Assembly (NCBI RefSeq): GCF_005081185.1
Contig: NZ_CP034870.1
Span: forward strand, 566,562-577,184
Origin: Buchnera aphidicola (Lipaphis pseudobrassicae)
Lineage (GTDB): Bacteria; Pseudomonadota; Gammaproteobacteria; Enterobacterales; Enterobacteriaceae
Direction of reading: 5' to 3'
DNA length: 10,623 nt
Position 1 is the stretch's first letter, and every line of letters begins with the position of its first letter. Under the pieces are notes generated by a model. That model was not told where the DNA came from, did not search any database, and was given only the letters and a program-made list of their open reading frames with translations. This document shows, piece after piece, positions 1 through 7,451 of this stretch. The position numbers were made by a program, and so were the translations under genes.

Positions 1-140
1 AATTGAAAAACACCGTCTCCAATAAAAAATAAATTTATTTTCTTAATAAGAGAAGAAATACCAAAAATAGCATCTAACCCTTCTCTACCAAAACTATTTC
101 CATGTGGTACATGAGAAAAAACAAAGGCAATTCTTTTCAT
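1..140 (-). CDS. tusC: TusC, sulfur-relay subunit (5' part; gene runs off the left edge)
   Basis: The first 46 codons are visible, starting at the ATG complementary to 138-140; the rest lies outside the window. The N-terminus [20 protein letters not shown] and the later [10 protein letters not shown] and FFIGDGVFQ stretches follow E. coli TusC (119 aa) closely, with the invariant PHG and GREGLDA segments present. By family knowledge TusC is the middle subunit of the cytoplasmic TusBCD heterohexamer, which passes persulfide sulfur from TusA to TusE and MnmA for 2-thiolation of U34 in tRNAs for Lys, Glu and Gln. TusC itself is structural and carries no catalytic cysteine. It lies 19 bp downstream of tusD in the standard tusD-C-B order, so the two are surely co-transcribed. 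I see no Shine-Dalgarno match in the 19-bp gap, so translation may depend on coupling to tusD. Partial only because of the window edge. Confidence 0.93.
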   Translation of the reverse strand, partial: MKRIAFVFSHVPHGNSFGREGLDAIFGISSLIKKINLFFIGDGVFQ

Positions 141-159
141 TAAAGTAAACATACCAAAA

Positions 160-546
160 TTAAAATTGTATTATACGATCGCATATTTCTATAGAATAAG
201 CTAATTCTAATAATCCACTTAATTGAAAGCAAAATGCTAAATTTCCTTTTTTAAGATTTAAATTTGATGCTTCCTCATCATCTAGTATACCTCTTCTGAG
301 GGCTGCACTGCTGCAAACATATAGTTTTACATTATATTTTTTATTTAATTCTTGCCATGCTTGAACTAAGTTGAATTCATCAATTGCAGGTGTAGTCATA
401 CTATTTGCATTGAGAACTCCATCACAATAAAAAAACACGCTATATAGTTTATGTTTTGTTTTAACTAAAGATTGACAAAAAAGAAAAGCAGTGCTTGCAT
501 TTTGTGTTCCATAAGCAGAACCTGTTACTAATATTGTATAGTTCAT
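160..546 (-). CDS. tusD: TusD, sulfurtransferase subunit of the TusBCD complex
   Basis: 128 residues, the same length as E. coli TusD and collinear with it. The glycine-containing start [17 protein letters not shown], the SVFFY segment, [13 protein letters not shown] and the C-terminal CDRIIQF are all conserved. The catalytic cysteine, Cys78 in E. coli, falls at residue 78 here, in [11 protein letters not shown], so the protein should accept persulfide sulfur from TusA and hand it on toward TusE/MnmA for mnm5s2U34 tRNA modification. It acts in the cytoplasm as a DsrE-like fold within the TusB2C2D2 hexamer. The ATG at 544-546 gives the exact family N-terminus. It sits between fkpA (69 bp upstream) and tusC (19 bp downstream). 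The E. coli slyX and slyD genes that lie between fkpA and tusD are missing here. Retention with an intact catalytic cysteine suggests the thiolation pathway is functional. Confidence 0.96.
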   Translation of the reverse strand: MNYTILVTGSAYGTQNASTAFLFCQSLVKTKHKLYSVFFYCDGVLNANSMTTPAIDEFNLVQAWQELNKKYNVKLYVCSSAALRRGILDDEEASNLNLKKGNLAFCFQLSGLLELAYSIEICDRIIQF

Positions 547-615
547 ATTTAAATTATTGAAAACATTTTCAAAAACATATTTTAATATTGATAGAAAAAA
601 ATAAATATACTATTT

Positions 616-1377
616 TTATATATTAATTACATCAAGCAATTCTATATCAAAAATTAGAGTAGAGTTTCCTGGAATAGTACTAATTTCTTTTTTTCCATAT
701 CCTAAATTAGGTGGTATTATCAACTTAATTTTACCGCCTTTCTTAATATATTTTAAACCTTCTTGCCAACCTAATATAACATCTTTTAACATTAATGATA
801 CAGGTTCACCTCTTTTATAAGAATTATCAAATTCTGTACCATCAATTAAAGTACCTTTATAATGCACAGTAATTTTTGTATTATTTGTTAATGAATCACC
901 CTCTCCTGGTTTTTCTATAATGTATAAAAGACCGCTAGATGTTTTTTTAGCTCCTTTAGTTTTAGAAAAATTTTTCATATATAATTCTCCTCTAGCAAGA
1001 TTTTCTTTTGCATTCTTTTCTAACTGAATTTTAGTGGCGTTATTTAATTTTTCTTCCAATTGTAAAAGAATCGAAGAGATTTCTTCATGAGACAACTGCA
1101 AATTTCCAGAAATTGCGTCTTGAACTCCTTTTAAAAGACTATTTTTATTTAAATGCACACCTATATTTTTTTGTTTTTCAAAAGATTGATTAACGTAATT
1201 TCCTAATGAAACACCTAACGCATAACCTAATTTATCATCATTGTTCGTAAAAGTATTTTTTGTTTCTAAATGCGGCTGAAAATTGATATTATTTAAAGAT
1301 ATTGATTCTGAAAATGATTTTGGAACATATAATATTATACATAATAATATTATTTTTTTTAGAATAAAAAAAATCAT
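616..1377 (-). CDS. fkpA: FkpA, periplasmic FKBP-type peptidyl-prolyl isomerase and chaperone
   Basis: 253 residues, compared with about 270 in E. coli. Residues 1-23 form a signal peptide: a basic pair (KK), a hydrophobic core IILLCIILYV, and a probable SFS cleavage end, so the product should be exported by Sec. Residues about 45-140 match the helical FKBP N-terminal dimerisation domain (KLGYALGVSLGNYV, then charged helices). Residues about 148-250 are the FKBP domain, with binding-pocket residues visible as Tyr173 (VHYKG), Phe183-Asp184 (EFDNSY), Val200-Ile201, Trp204 (GWQEGL), Tyr227 (LGYG) and Phe243. The family assists folding of envelope proteins and isomerises X-Pro bonds. The start is set by a GGGAG Shine-Dalgarno at 1384-1388, six bases before the ATG. 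It is followed by tusD 69 bp on and preceded by the decayed argD. The N-terminal and linker parts diverge more than the FKBP core, as is usual in reduced genomes. Confidence 0.95.
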   Translation of the reverse strand: MIFFILKKIILLCIILYVPKSFSESISLNNINFQPHLETKNTFTNNDDKLGYALGVSLGNYVNQSFEKQKNIGVHLNKNSLLKGVQDAISGNLQLSHEEISSILLQLEEKLNNATKIQLEKNAKENLARGELYMKNFSKTKGAKKTSSGLLYIIEKPGEGDSLTNNTKITVHYKGTLIDGTEFDNSYKRGEPVSLMLKDVILGWQEGLKYIKKGGKIKLIIPPNLGYGKKEISTIPGNSTLIFDIELLDVINI

Positions 1378-1403
1378 TTACTACTCCCAAAAACCTATAT
1401 ATT

Positions 1404-1417
1404 TTAAACATGTTTAA
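1404..1417. repeat. 14-bp perfect palindrome upstream of fkpA
   Basis: TTAAACATGTTTAA reads the same on both strands and lies 26 bp before the fkpA start codon, between it and the argD relic. It could be an operator or simply chance in AT-rich DNA. No matching second copy was noticed in the window. No regulator is assigned. Confidence 0.3.
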
Positions 1418-1453
1418 CAAATATTTTTTTAAATAGTATTAAATCTTTATTTT

Positions 1454-2580
1454 TTACAGTACTTTTTCTAAAGTATATTGAAATCATTTTATACTTTCTT
1501 TAATAATTATCTTCAGTCATAATTCAAGATGGTGATAAATGAAGAATGTTATCTCTAAATATTAAAAAAATAACAACTTCTTAAGAAAAAAAGTTGTAAA
1601 ATTTTATGTATTCTTTTAGAAAAATTTGATTGCAATACAATCCCTATTAATAAATCTTTATCTTGTATTTTTTGGAAAAATTAAAACGATTATTAATAAG
1701 ATGTAATTTAGAAAATATTTTTTCAGATTTTTTTAAACACCAGATAATAATTTGTTTGTATTTATAACATCAATAATAGACTTTTCTACAGCACAAACTA
1801 ACAGTTTTTTTCATATTTAGTATCATGAATTCCAGATTTTATTATTGACCCAATTTTATTTGTAGTCAATGTTGTACTAATTAGCAATTCTCCACCTAAA
1901 GATTTTACAAAATTTAAAATATTTGGTTTAAACCCATAGTGTTCATAAAAAATAACTTTCTATTTCTTCTCTAGTTTTTATTTCATTAAAAATTAAAATT
2001 ACATTATATTAATTATATGAATCTCTTAATTCTTTTATAAAAGAAATATTTACTAGTATTATACCTTTTTTTTCTTAAATAAGTTCAACTACTATCGCAC
2101 ATGTATCATAACTAATGATGTATTTTACTATTTTAATATCATTAAAAAATTATGAATTATACCTGTATTTTAAAGATTAAAATTTTTAGAACTTTTTAAT
2201 TACCTATCTAAAAAAAACAGTAAAAAAGTACGCCTATAAAACGAATTATAAAAAGAAATTATTTTATTTTTTTAGAATTACAAACTCTACATGAATAATA
2301 GCGCGCTATTTTAAAAACTACTTTATTTACTTCTGCTCTAGAGTTAGAAAATAAAATACGTGATTCAAAACTCAAGAAAACTAACTTTTTAGCTATAAGA
2401 TATATTTCGTTAACAAAAAAAATACTAATATAAAATAATGTTTTATTTTTTTTAATATTTTATTCAATTGTAGATGGCAATAAATTAATGATCTTACTGC
2501 AATTTGTTCAGAAAAATCAATACATTCTTTTCCTCTGTAATCCCATCAAGACAATTTTTTTTTAATATCATATGTATGAT
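1454..2580 (-). pseudogene. argD: Decayed argD (acetylornithine / succinyl-DAP aminotransferase), many stops and frameshifts
   Basis: No intact ORF exists here, but shifting-frame translation on the minus strand follows E. coli ArgD from near the start to the C-terminus. Matching blocks are: WDYRGKECIDFS then IAV..YCH (2545 to about 2474); VNEIYLIAKKLV ... ILFSNSRAEVNKVVFKIARYY (from 2414); KIISFYNSFYRRTF (about 2265-2224); NDIKIVKYIISYDTCAIVVE (2143-2084); FIKELRD ... VILIFNEI (to about 1979); HYGFKPNILNFVKSLGG (about 1942-1891); LLISTTLTTNKIGS; CAVEKSIIDVINTNKLL; DKDLLIGI; and a final LEKVL before TAA at 1454-1456. Two in-frame stops (2075-2077 and 2009-2011) fall where E. coli has Gln (CAA to TAA). 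A frameshift lies in or near the eight-A run at 2415-2422. The Asp of the FDEV motif that binds the PLP ring nitrogen is Asn (1985-1987), while the PLP-lysine codon survives (1903-1905). Its position between fkpA and tsgA agrees with E. coli argD mapping close to tsgA. The N-terminal limit is uncertain by about 100 bases; about 40 N-terminal residues are unrecognisable. Confidence 0.92.
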
Positions 2581-2798
2581 TTTATTAAATATTTAAAAAA
2601 ATTAATTTTTAAAATAAAATATACATTATATTTTATTAAAATTAAACTTAAATATTTAAAATATTTGGTTTAAATAACTTTAAAATTTAAAAAATAGAGA
2701 TTTTTATATAAAATTATTATAAATATATATAAAAATATAAAAAAGTTATAATATCTTAATTTATGTTTTTATAAATTTTATTAAATAAGGTGATGAAG
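2581..2798. other. Extremely AT-rich divergent spacer between the argD relic and tsgA
   Basis: This 218-bp stretch separates the argD relic (minus) from tsgA (plus). The first 180 bases contain only 9 G or C. The lost N-terminal codons of argD would fall in its left part, but nothing there can be aligned. It should carry the tsgA promoter and ribosome binding site. No small ORF or stable hairpin stands out. Confidence 0.6.
2747..2752 (+). promoter_or_regulatory. Candidate -10 box for tsgA
   Basis: A consensus TATAAT lies 46 bp before the tsgA ATG. No convincing -35 hexamer sits 16-18 bp upstream; the region there is only A and T. In DNA this AT-rich, a TATAAT can arise by chance, so support is weak. 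Confidence 0.3.
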
Positions 2799-3962
2799 AT
2801 GAAAAATATTAATCGAATAGGTCTTACATGGATTAGTTTTTTTTCATATGCCTTTACAGGTGCATTAGTCGTGGTTACAGGAATGATAATAGGAAATATT
2901 TCTGATTATTTTCATTTATCTATATCTCGAATGAGTAATACGTTTACTTGTTTAAATGCAGGTATATTACTATCAATAATATTAAATTCTTGGCTCGTAG
3001 AATATATGTCATTAAAAAAACAATTAATTTTAGGATTTATTTTAACAATAACATCTATAATAGGTATAGTATATAGTACTAATATAATTTACTTTTCTGT
3101 AAATATGTTCATACTAGGATTAGTAAGTGGTATTACTATGTCAATTGGTACATTTCTTATTACTTATTTATATTCAGGATCGAAAAGAGGATCTCAACTG
3201 TTATTAACTGACTCTTTTTTTAGTATGTCAGGAATGATATTTCCAATTATTACGGCTTATCTTTTAGAAAAACATATTATTTGGTATTGGATTTATATAT
3301 ATATAGGAGTAATTTACTTATTAATTTTTCTTTTAACAATAAATCTTAATTTTCCAGAATTAAAAAAAAGTAAAAAGAATTTCAAACAAAAAAAAGAAAA
3401 ATGGAACATTAATATTTTTTTATTGTCTATTTCAGCTTTGCTGTACATATTAGGACAATTAAGCTTTATTTCTTGGGTTCCACAATATGTTACTGAAGTG
3501 ATAGAAATAGATATCAAAAAAACAGGTGGATTAGTTAGTAATTTTTGGATGTCTTATATGATTGGTATGTGGTTTTTTAGTTTTTTAATCAAGTTTTTTA
3601 ATCTAAATCAAATGTTTATTCTTTTAACTAGTGTTTCTACATTTCTTATGTATAATTTTATTCATAATCAGAATTTTATACTACTTAAATGTATTATCAT
3701 TGGTTTGGGTTTTTTTTCTAGTGCTATTTATACTATAATTATAACATTAGCATCGTTACAAACAAAAAATCCATCTCCAAAATTAATAAATCTAATTTTG
3801 TTGTTTGGAACAATAGGAACTTTATTAACGTTTATTGTAACTAGTCCAATTGTAGAAAAAAAAGGATTATATGCTACTTTGATCACTTCTAATATATTAT
3901 ATGCAATAGTTTTTTTATTATCTATATTAATTTATTTGAATAAAAATTCTAAAAAATTATAA
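2799..3962 (+). CDS. tsgA: TsgA, major facilitator superfamily transporter
   Basis: 387 residues (E. coli TsgA is 393), predicted inner-membrane protein with about 12 helices: roughly 10-32, 46-68, 77-95, 99-125, 136-158, 161-184, then a basic cytoplasmic loop (KKSKKNFKQKKEKW) near 190-205, and six more between about 207 and 382. Hallmark blocks shared with TsgA are LTWISFFSYAFTGALVVVTG, SNTFTCLNAGILLSI, GLVSGITMSIGTFLIT, LLLTDSFFSMSGMIFP, VSNFWMSYMIGMW and GFFSSAIYTIIITL. The substrate is not established for the family; it was named as a tellurite/selenite-resistance-associated gene. A GTG nine bases upstream and an ATG six bases upstream are in frame, but the ATG at 2799 aligns with the E. 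coli N-terminus (N-RI-LTW) and sits six bases after AAGGTG (2787-2792). It is the only protein gene on the plus strand, divergent from the argD relic and convergent with trpS. It is intact beside a dead neighbour, so it is probably under selection. Confidence 0.94.
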   Translation: MKNINRIGLTWISFFSYAFTGALVVVTGMIIGNISDYFHLSISRMSNTFTCLNAGILLSIILNSWLVEYMSLKKQLILGFILTITSIIGIVYSTNIIYFSVNMFILGLVSGITMSIGTFLITYLYSGSKRGSQLLLTDSFFSMSGMIFPIITAYLLEKHIIWYWIYIYIGVIYLLIFLLTINLNFPELKKSKKNFKQKKEKWNINIFLLSISALLYILGQLSFISWVPQYVTEVIEIDIKKTGGLVSNFWMSYMIGMWFFSFLIKFFNLNQMFILLTSVSTFLMYNFIHNQNFILLKCIIIGLGFFSSAIYTIIITLASLQTKNPSPKLINLILLFGTIGTLLTFIVTSPIVEKKGLYATLITSNILYAIVFLLSILIYLNKNSKKL

Positions 3963-4006
3963 AGACTTTTACATATAAAAATTGTTAATTGTTTTATAAG
4001 ATACGA

Positions 4007-4042
4007 AAATAAACTGGAAGAAAATTAATTTCTAGTTTATTT
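4007..4042. terminator. Hairpin shared by the convergent ends of tsgA and trpS
   Basis: Arms 4007-4019 and 4030-4042 pair over 13 bp with one G-U wobble (AATAAACTGGAA against TTCTAGTTTATT) around a 10-base AT-rich loop. It begins 45 bp after the tsgA stop and its right arm contains the trpS stop complement at 4037-4039. Lying between two convergent genes, it fits a bidirectional terminator, although the T-tract after it is poor on either strand. Confidence 0.55.
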
Positions 4043-5056
4043 AAATAAAGAAACTAAACCTAGTTTAGAACATACATTTTGTAGAGTTTTTTCAGATTTT
4101 AATCTAGCCTTTATAGCTCCTTCATAAACTACTTTTTTCAAATAAGATTCATCACAACGATAATTTATATAAGATTTTTGCATTTTATATAAAAATTTAG
4201 ATAAAGAATCTGCTACAATATCTTTAAATTCTCTATACATTATACCTTGTAATTCTTTTAATAATATATCAATATTTTTATTCGTAATAGCAGAAAGAAT
4301 TTCTAATAGATTTGAAATTCCTGGTTTTCTTTCAATATCATAATATATTCTACATGGTTGTTCTGAATCAGTCATAGATTGTTTAATTTTTAATATCACT
4401 GAGGATATATCATCTAATAAAAAAATTACATTATTTTTATTAATATCCGATTTAGACATTTTTTTATTTGGTTCTAATAAGGACATAATTTTAGATCCAC
4501 ATTCATTAATTAATGGTTCAGGTAATGTAAAAATATCACCATATAATGAATTAAAACGATAAGCTATATTACGTGTAAGTTCTATATGTTGTTTTTGATC
4601 CCTTCCTACTGGAACGAAATTAGTTTGATATAATAAAATATCTGATGCCATCAAAATAGGATAGTTGAATAGACCTACATTTGTTTTCTCATAACGATTT
4701 TTAATCTGTCTTTTCATTTTGAATTGATTCATACGAAGTAATTCTGAAAATTGACTAAAACAATTCAAAATCCAATTTAATTGACTATGTTGATAAACAT
4801 GAGATTGAATAAAAATAATGCTTTTGTTAGGATCTACTCCGCAAGCTAAATAAAAGGATATTGTATCTAATATTGATTTTTTTAAACAAGAATGCTTATT
4901 GTATGTAGTAAGTGCATGTAAATCAGCAATACAATAGAAACAATTATAATCATTTTGCATTTTAGACCAATGACGCATAGTTCCTATATAATTTCCAATT
5001 GTTATATTTCCAGAAGGTTGTATAGCGCTAAATAGAACTGGTTTAAAAGAAGTCAT
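4037..5056 (-). CDS. trpS: Tryptophanyl-tRNA synthetase
   Basis: 339 residues (E. coli 334), a class I aminoacyl-tRNA synthetase that charges tRNA-Trp in the cytoplasm. The HIGH-type signature is PSGNITIGNYIG at 14-25, and KMSKS is at 199-203 within LEPNKKMSKSD. The Rossmann fold carries YCIADLHALT (41-50), QSHVYQHSQLNW (84-95), LMASDILLYQTNFVPVGRDQ (135-154) and QKQHIELTRNIA. The C-terminal helical domain is complete, with SNLLEILSAIT. In VPVG(E/R)DQKQH the E. coli Glu is Arg here; the flanking Asp and Gln remain, so activity is likely kept. The ATG at 5054-5056 gives the expected N-terminus (FKPVLFSAIQPSG). The upstream GAG in GTAGAGTACAAG is a weak Shine-Dalgarno. It lies 24 bp downstream of rpe, as in E. 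coli except that gph, which separates them there, is deleted. Co-transcription with rpe is likely. Confidence 0.97.
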   Translation of the reverse strand: MTSFKPVLFSAIQPSGNITIGNYIGTMRHWSKMQNDYNCFYCIADLHALTTYNKHSCLKKSILDTISFYLACGVDPNKSIIFIQSHVYQHSQLNWILNCFSQFSELLRMNQFKMKRQIKNRYEKTNVGLFNYPILMASDILLYQTNFVPVGRDQKQHIELTRNIAYRFNSLYGDIFTLPEPLINECGSKIMSLLEPNKKMSKSDINKNNVIFLLDDISSVILKIKQSMTDSEQPCRIYYDIERKPGISNLLEILSAITNKNIDILLKELQGIMYREFKDIVADSLSKFLYKMQKSYINYRCDESYLKKVVYEGAIKARLKSEKTLQNVCSKLGLVSLFK

Positions 5057-5080
5057 CTTGTACTCTACAATAAAAAAATA

Positions 5081-5767
5081 TTAATGAATAAATTTAGAAT
5101 AAGCATGTTGTAATTCTTTACGAATTTTTTCTATGATAAGATCATAATTAGAATGTTTAAATAGACCTGTTCCAATTACAAATATATTTGCTCCAGAAAA
5201 TGCTATTTCTGCAATATTATCCAATTTAATTCCTCCATCTACTTCTAAGAGAATATCTAAACAATTAGAATCAATAATTTTTCTAACTTCACGTAATTTG
5301 TTTAATGTAGATGGTAAAAAAGCTTGATTACCAAAACCTGGATTAACAGACATCAATAAAATTAAATCTAATTTTTCTAATACATAATCAAGAAAATTAA
5401 GTGGTGTAGCTGGATTGAAAGCTAGTCCTGCCTTACATCCATGCTCTTTAATTAATTGTAATGTACGTTCAATATGTTGTGTTGCTTCTGGATGAAAGGT
5501 AATAAAAGTAGCACCAGCTTTCGCAAATTGTGGAATTAAATTATCTACTGGTTTTACCATTAAATGAACATCAATTGGTACCTTAATATTATAATTACGT
5601 AAAGCTTCTAAAATCATAGGACCCATTGTTAAGTTAGGAACATAGTGATTATCCATAACATCAAAATGTATTAAATCACCTCCAGCATCTATTGCTTTTT
5701 GTGTATCTTCTCCCAAACGTGCAAAATCAGCAGATAAAATAGATGGAGCTAAAAAAAATTTTTTCAT
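5081..5767 (-). CDS. rpe: Ribulose-phosphate 3-epimerase
   Basis: 228 residues (E. coli 225), a TIM-barrel enzyme interconverting ribulose-5-phosphate and xylulose-5-phosphate in the non-oxidative pentose phosphate pathway. The signature [15 protein letters not shown] opens the protein. The metal ligands and catalytic acids are all present: His34, Asp36 and Met38 in [12 protein letters not shown], His68 in [10 protein letters not shown], and Asp177 in LEVDGGI. The phosphate loop MSVNPGFG follows at 139-146, and GTGLF replaces the E. coli GSAIF near the C-terminus. The start ATG (5765-5767) is preceded by AGGGA at 5775-5779, a good Shine-Dalgarno. It precedes trpS by 24 bp and is the probable first gene of that unit, since 559 bp of gene-free DNA lies upstream. 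It helps supply erythrose-4-phosphate used by the shikimate enzymes encoded nearby. Confidence 0.97.
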   Translation of the reverse strand: MKKFFLAPSILSADFARLGEDTQKAIDAGGDLIHFDVMDNHYVPNLTMGPMILEALRNYNIKVPIDVHLMVKPVDNLIPQFAKAGATFITFHPEATQHIERTLQLIKEHGCKAGLAFNPATPLNFLDYVLEKLDLILLMSVNPGFGNQAFLPSTLNKLREVRKIIDSNCLDILLEVDGGIKLDNIAEIAFSGANIFVIGTGLFKHSNYDLIIEKIRKELQHAYSKFIH

Positions 5768-6326
5768 CTTAATTTCCCTGTATTAATTCTAAATAAATTC
5801 AATATATAAAATAAAAATAACTATATTTAATATTTTTTATTTTTTAATATATAAAATAAAGAAATCTTGAAAAAATTAATTTTTAATCTTTTAATGATAA
5901 AATAATTTATATTATATAAATTAAAAATTAAAGTGTTAAATATAAAGATAAAAAATAAACTATCACTTACTATTAAATGAAAATTGATATTTTTAATAAA
6001 AATCATAATATAATAATTATATAAATATTATTTTGATCATGTGTTTAGAAAATTAATAGAAGTTTTTTATTTTTTAAAAAGTGAAAATTTAGATGTTAAA
6101 ATTTTTAATTTTATAAGAAATTCATATATAATGTTTTTACTCTTTATAGTTTTATTTTTGTAATTATAAAGTGTTTTATCAAATATATTTATCACTTATT
6201 ATTTAAAACAAATATAAAAAAATGCTATTATTAAAAGAATAAAACTATATAAGAGCAAAAATAAAATCAAAATAAGTGTAAATATATAATATTTAATAGT
6301 TTTAGTTTATTTGATATGATAAAAAT
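5768..6326. other. 559-bp gene-free spacer between aroB and rpe (position of E. coli dam/damX)
   Basis: No ORF with a plausible start or recognisable product is present on either strand. In E. coli the interval aroB-damX-dam-rpe fills this position, so this is probably the eroded remnant or deletion scar of those genes. I could not align any stretch to Dam motifs. The DNA is almost all A and T and contains several AT-only inverted repeats (for example 5903-5911 with 5915-5923), which are expected by chance at this composition. It should hold the rpe promoter, but I cannot fix it. Confidence 0.6.
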
Positions 6327-7409
6327 TTATTGAGATTCTTTAATAGCAGTTAAAATGATATTTTTATCTACATGATTATAAATCTCTGATTTTCCAATAG
6401 ATAAAGGTAAAACTAATCTAATTTCTCCAGAAATAACTTTTTTATCTCGCATCATATAAGGAATATATGAAGCAGCAGACATATTTTTAGGTCCTTTTAC
6501 AGGTAAACCAGTCCTCTTTAATAATGTAATAATTCTTTTAAAATCTGTTTCTTTTAAGTATCCTAGTATTTTAGAAGTACGAGCAGCCATAACTATACCT
6601 ACTGATATGGCCTCACCATGTAACCAATTCCCATAACCAGCATGAGTTTCAATTGCATGACCATATGTATGACCAAGATTTAACAATGCTCTAAAATTAT
6701 TTTCTCTTTCATCAAGAGAAATTATTTTTGACTTTAATTCACAACATTTTTTTATACAATACGACATGATTTCATGATCTAAAGATAAAATATTTTCAAT
6801 ATTTTCTTCTAACCAAGAATAAAATTTTTCATCAAAAACAATAGCATATTTAATCACCTCTGCTATACCAGATACTAACTCTTTTTGTGGCAAAGTTTTT
6901 AAACAATCAATATCAATAATTACAGAAGCAGGCTGCCAAAAAGAACCAATCATATTTTTACCTAATAAATGATTGACAGCAGTTTTTCCACCAACAGAAG
7001 CATCTACTTGAGCTAAAAGAGTCGTTGGAATTTGAATGAAAGCAACACCTCTCTGATAAACAGAAGCAGCAAATCCAGTTAAATCACCTATTACTCCTCC
7101 ACCTAGTGCAATTAAAGTAGTATCACGAGTATGTTTTTTTTCTAATAAAGCTGAAATAATAAGTTCCATTTCATTCAATGTTTTATACTGCTCTCCGTCT
7201 GAAAGAATGACTTGATCTATTTTTATTCCAGATTTTCTTAAATGATATAGAACTTTATCCTTTAAAAGGTTTGCTAGTGTTTTATTTGTTACTAACATAG
7301 CTTGATTTCCAGGTTTTAAAGGCCAAAAAATATCATCTTTTTGAATAATATTAGAACCTATGCTAATAGGATAACTACGTTTTCCTAGAATAACTTTCAA
7401 TTGTTTCAA
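6327..7409 (-). CDS. aroB: 3-dehydroquinate synthase
   Basis: 360 residues (E. coli 362). It converts DAHP to 3-dehydroquinate, the second step of the shikimate pathway, using NAD and a divalent metal in the cytoplasm. Motifs seen: DGEQYK at 71-76, NAD-binding GGGVIGD at 103-109, [20 protein letters not shown] at 127-146, GKNMIG at 150-155, and the metal ligands Glu184 (GIAEVIKY), His247 (NLGHTYGHA) and His264 (WLHGEA). The start is TTG (7407-7409): it aligns exactly with the E. coli N-terminus (nine residues to the shared LG(E/K)RSYPI), an in-frame TAA lies three codons upstream at 7416-7418, and no in-frame ATG occurs until far inside the protein. A GGAG at 7421-7424 lies 11 bases before it, slightly far. 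It is 42 bp downstream of aroK, in the conserved aroK-aroB order. All catalytic residues are intact. Confidence 0.96.
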   Translation of the reverse strand: MKQLKVILGKRSYPISIGSNIIQKDDIFWPLKPGNQAMLVTNKTLANLLKDKVLYHLRKSGIKIDQVILSDGEQYKTLNEMELIISALLEKKHTRDTTLIALGGGVIGDLTGFAASVYQRGVAFIQIPTTLLAQVDASVGGKTAVNHLLGKNMIGSFWQPASVIIDIDCLKTLPQKELVSGIAEVIKYAIVFDEKFYSWLEENIENILSLDHEIMSYCIKKCCELKSKIISLDERENNFRALLNLGHTYGHAIETHAGYGNWLHGEAISVGIVMAARTSKILGYLKETDFKRIITLLKRTGLPVKGPKNMSAASYIPYMMRDKKVISGEIRLVLPLSIGKSEIYNHVDKNIILTAIKESQ

Positions 7410-7451
7410 AATTTTTTACACTCCATGAATTTTTTATTCTAAGTACAAATG

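Noticed and set aside
557..572. Inverted repeat TTGAAAA-CA-TTTTCAA between fkpA and tusD
   Set aside because: A two-base loop is too tight, and with a workable loop only about five weak pairs remain. Not convincing as a terminator.
1454..2580. Idea that the gap between fkpA and tsgA holds a novel small-gene cluster
   Set aside because: All ordered coding-like blocks in three frames on one strand align in order with ArgD, so decay of one known gene explains the region.
2790..2798. Upstream starts for tsgA (GTG at 2790, ATG at 2793)
   Set aside because: The GTG overlaps the AAGG of the Shine-Dalgarno and the ATG at 2793 is only two bases from it. The ATG at 2799 has better spacing and matches the E. 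coli N-terminus.
3314..3517. A 67-codon minus-strand open frame
   Set aside because: It lies wholly inside tsgA on the opposite strand, in conserved membrane-protein sequence, with no family resemblance. It is a shadow of the real gene.
5876..5931. Nested AT-only inverted repeats (12-bp arms 5876-5887 / 5920-5931 and 9-bp arms 5903-5911 / 5915-5923)
   Set aside because: Made only of A and T; in sequence this AT-rich, arms of this length within a few hundred bases are expected by chance, and no T-run or gene end is placed to use them.
6041..6163. A 41-codon plus-strand frame with a GTG start in the rpe-aroB spacer (VFRKLIEVFYFLKSENLD...)
   Set aside because: No Shine-Dalgarno, no recognisable homology, and a frame this length is easily open by chance. 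It is also on the wrong strand for a dam or damX remnant.
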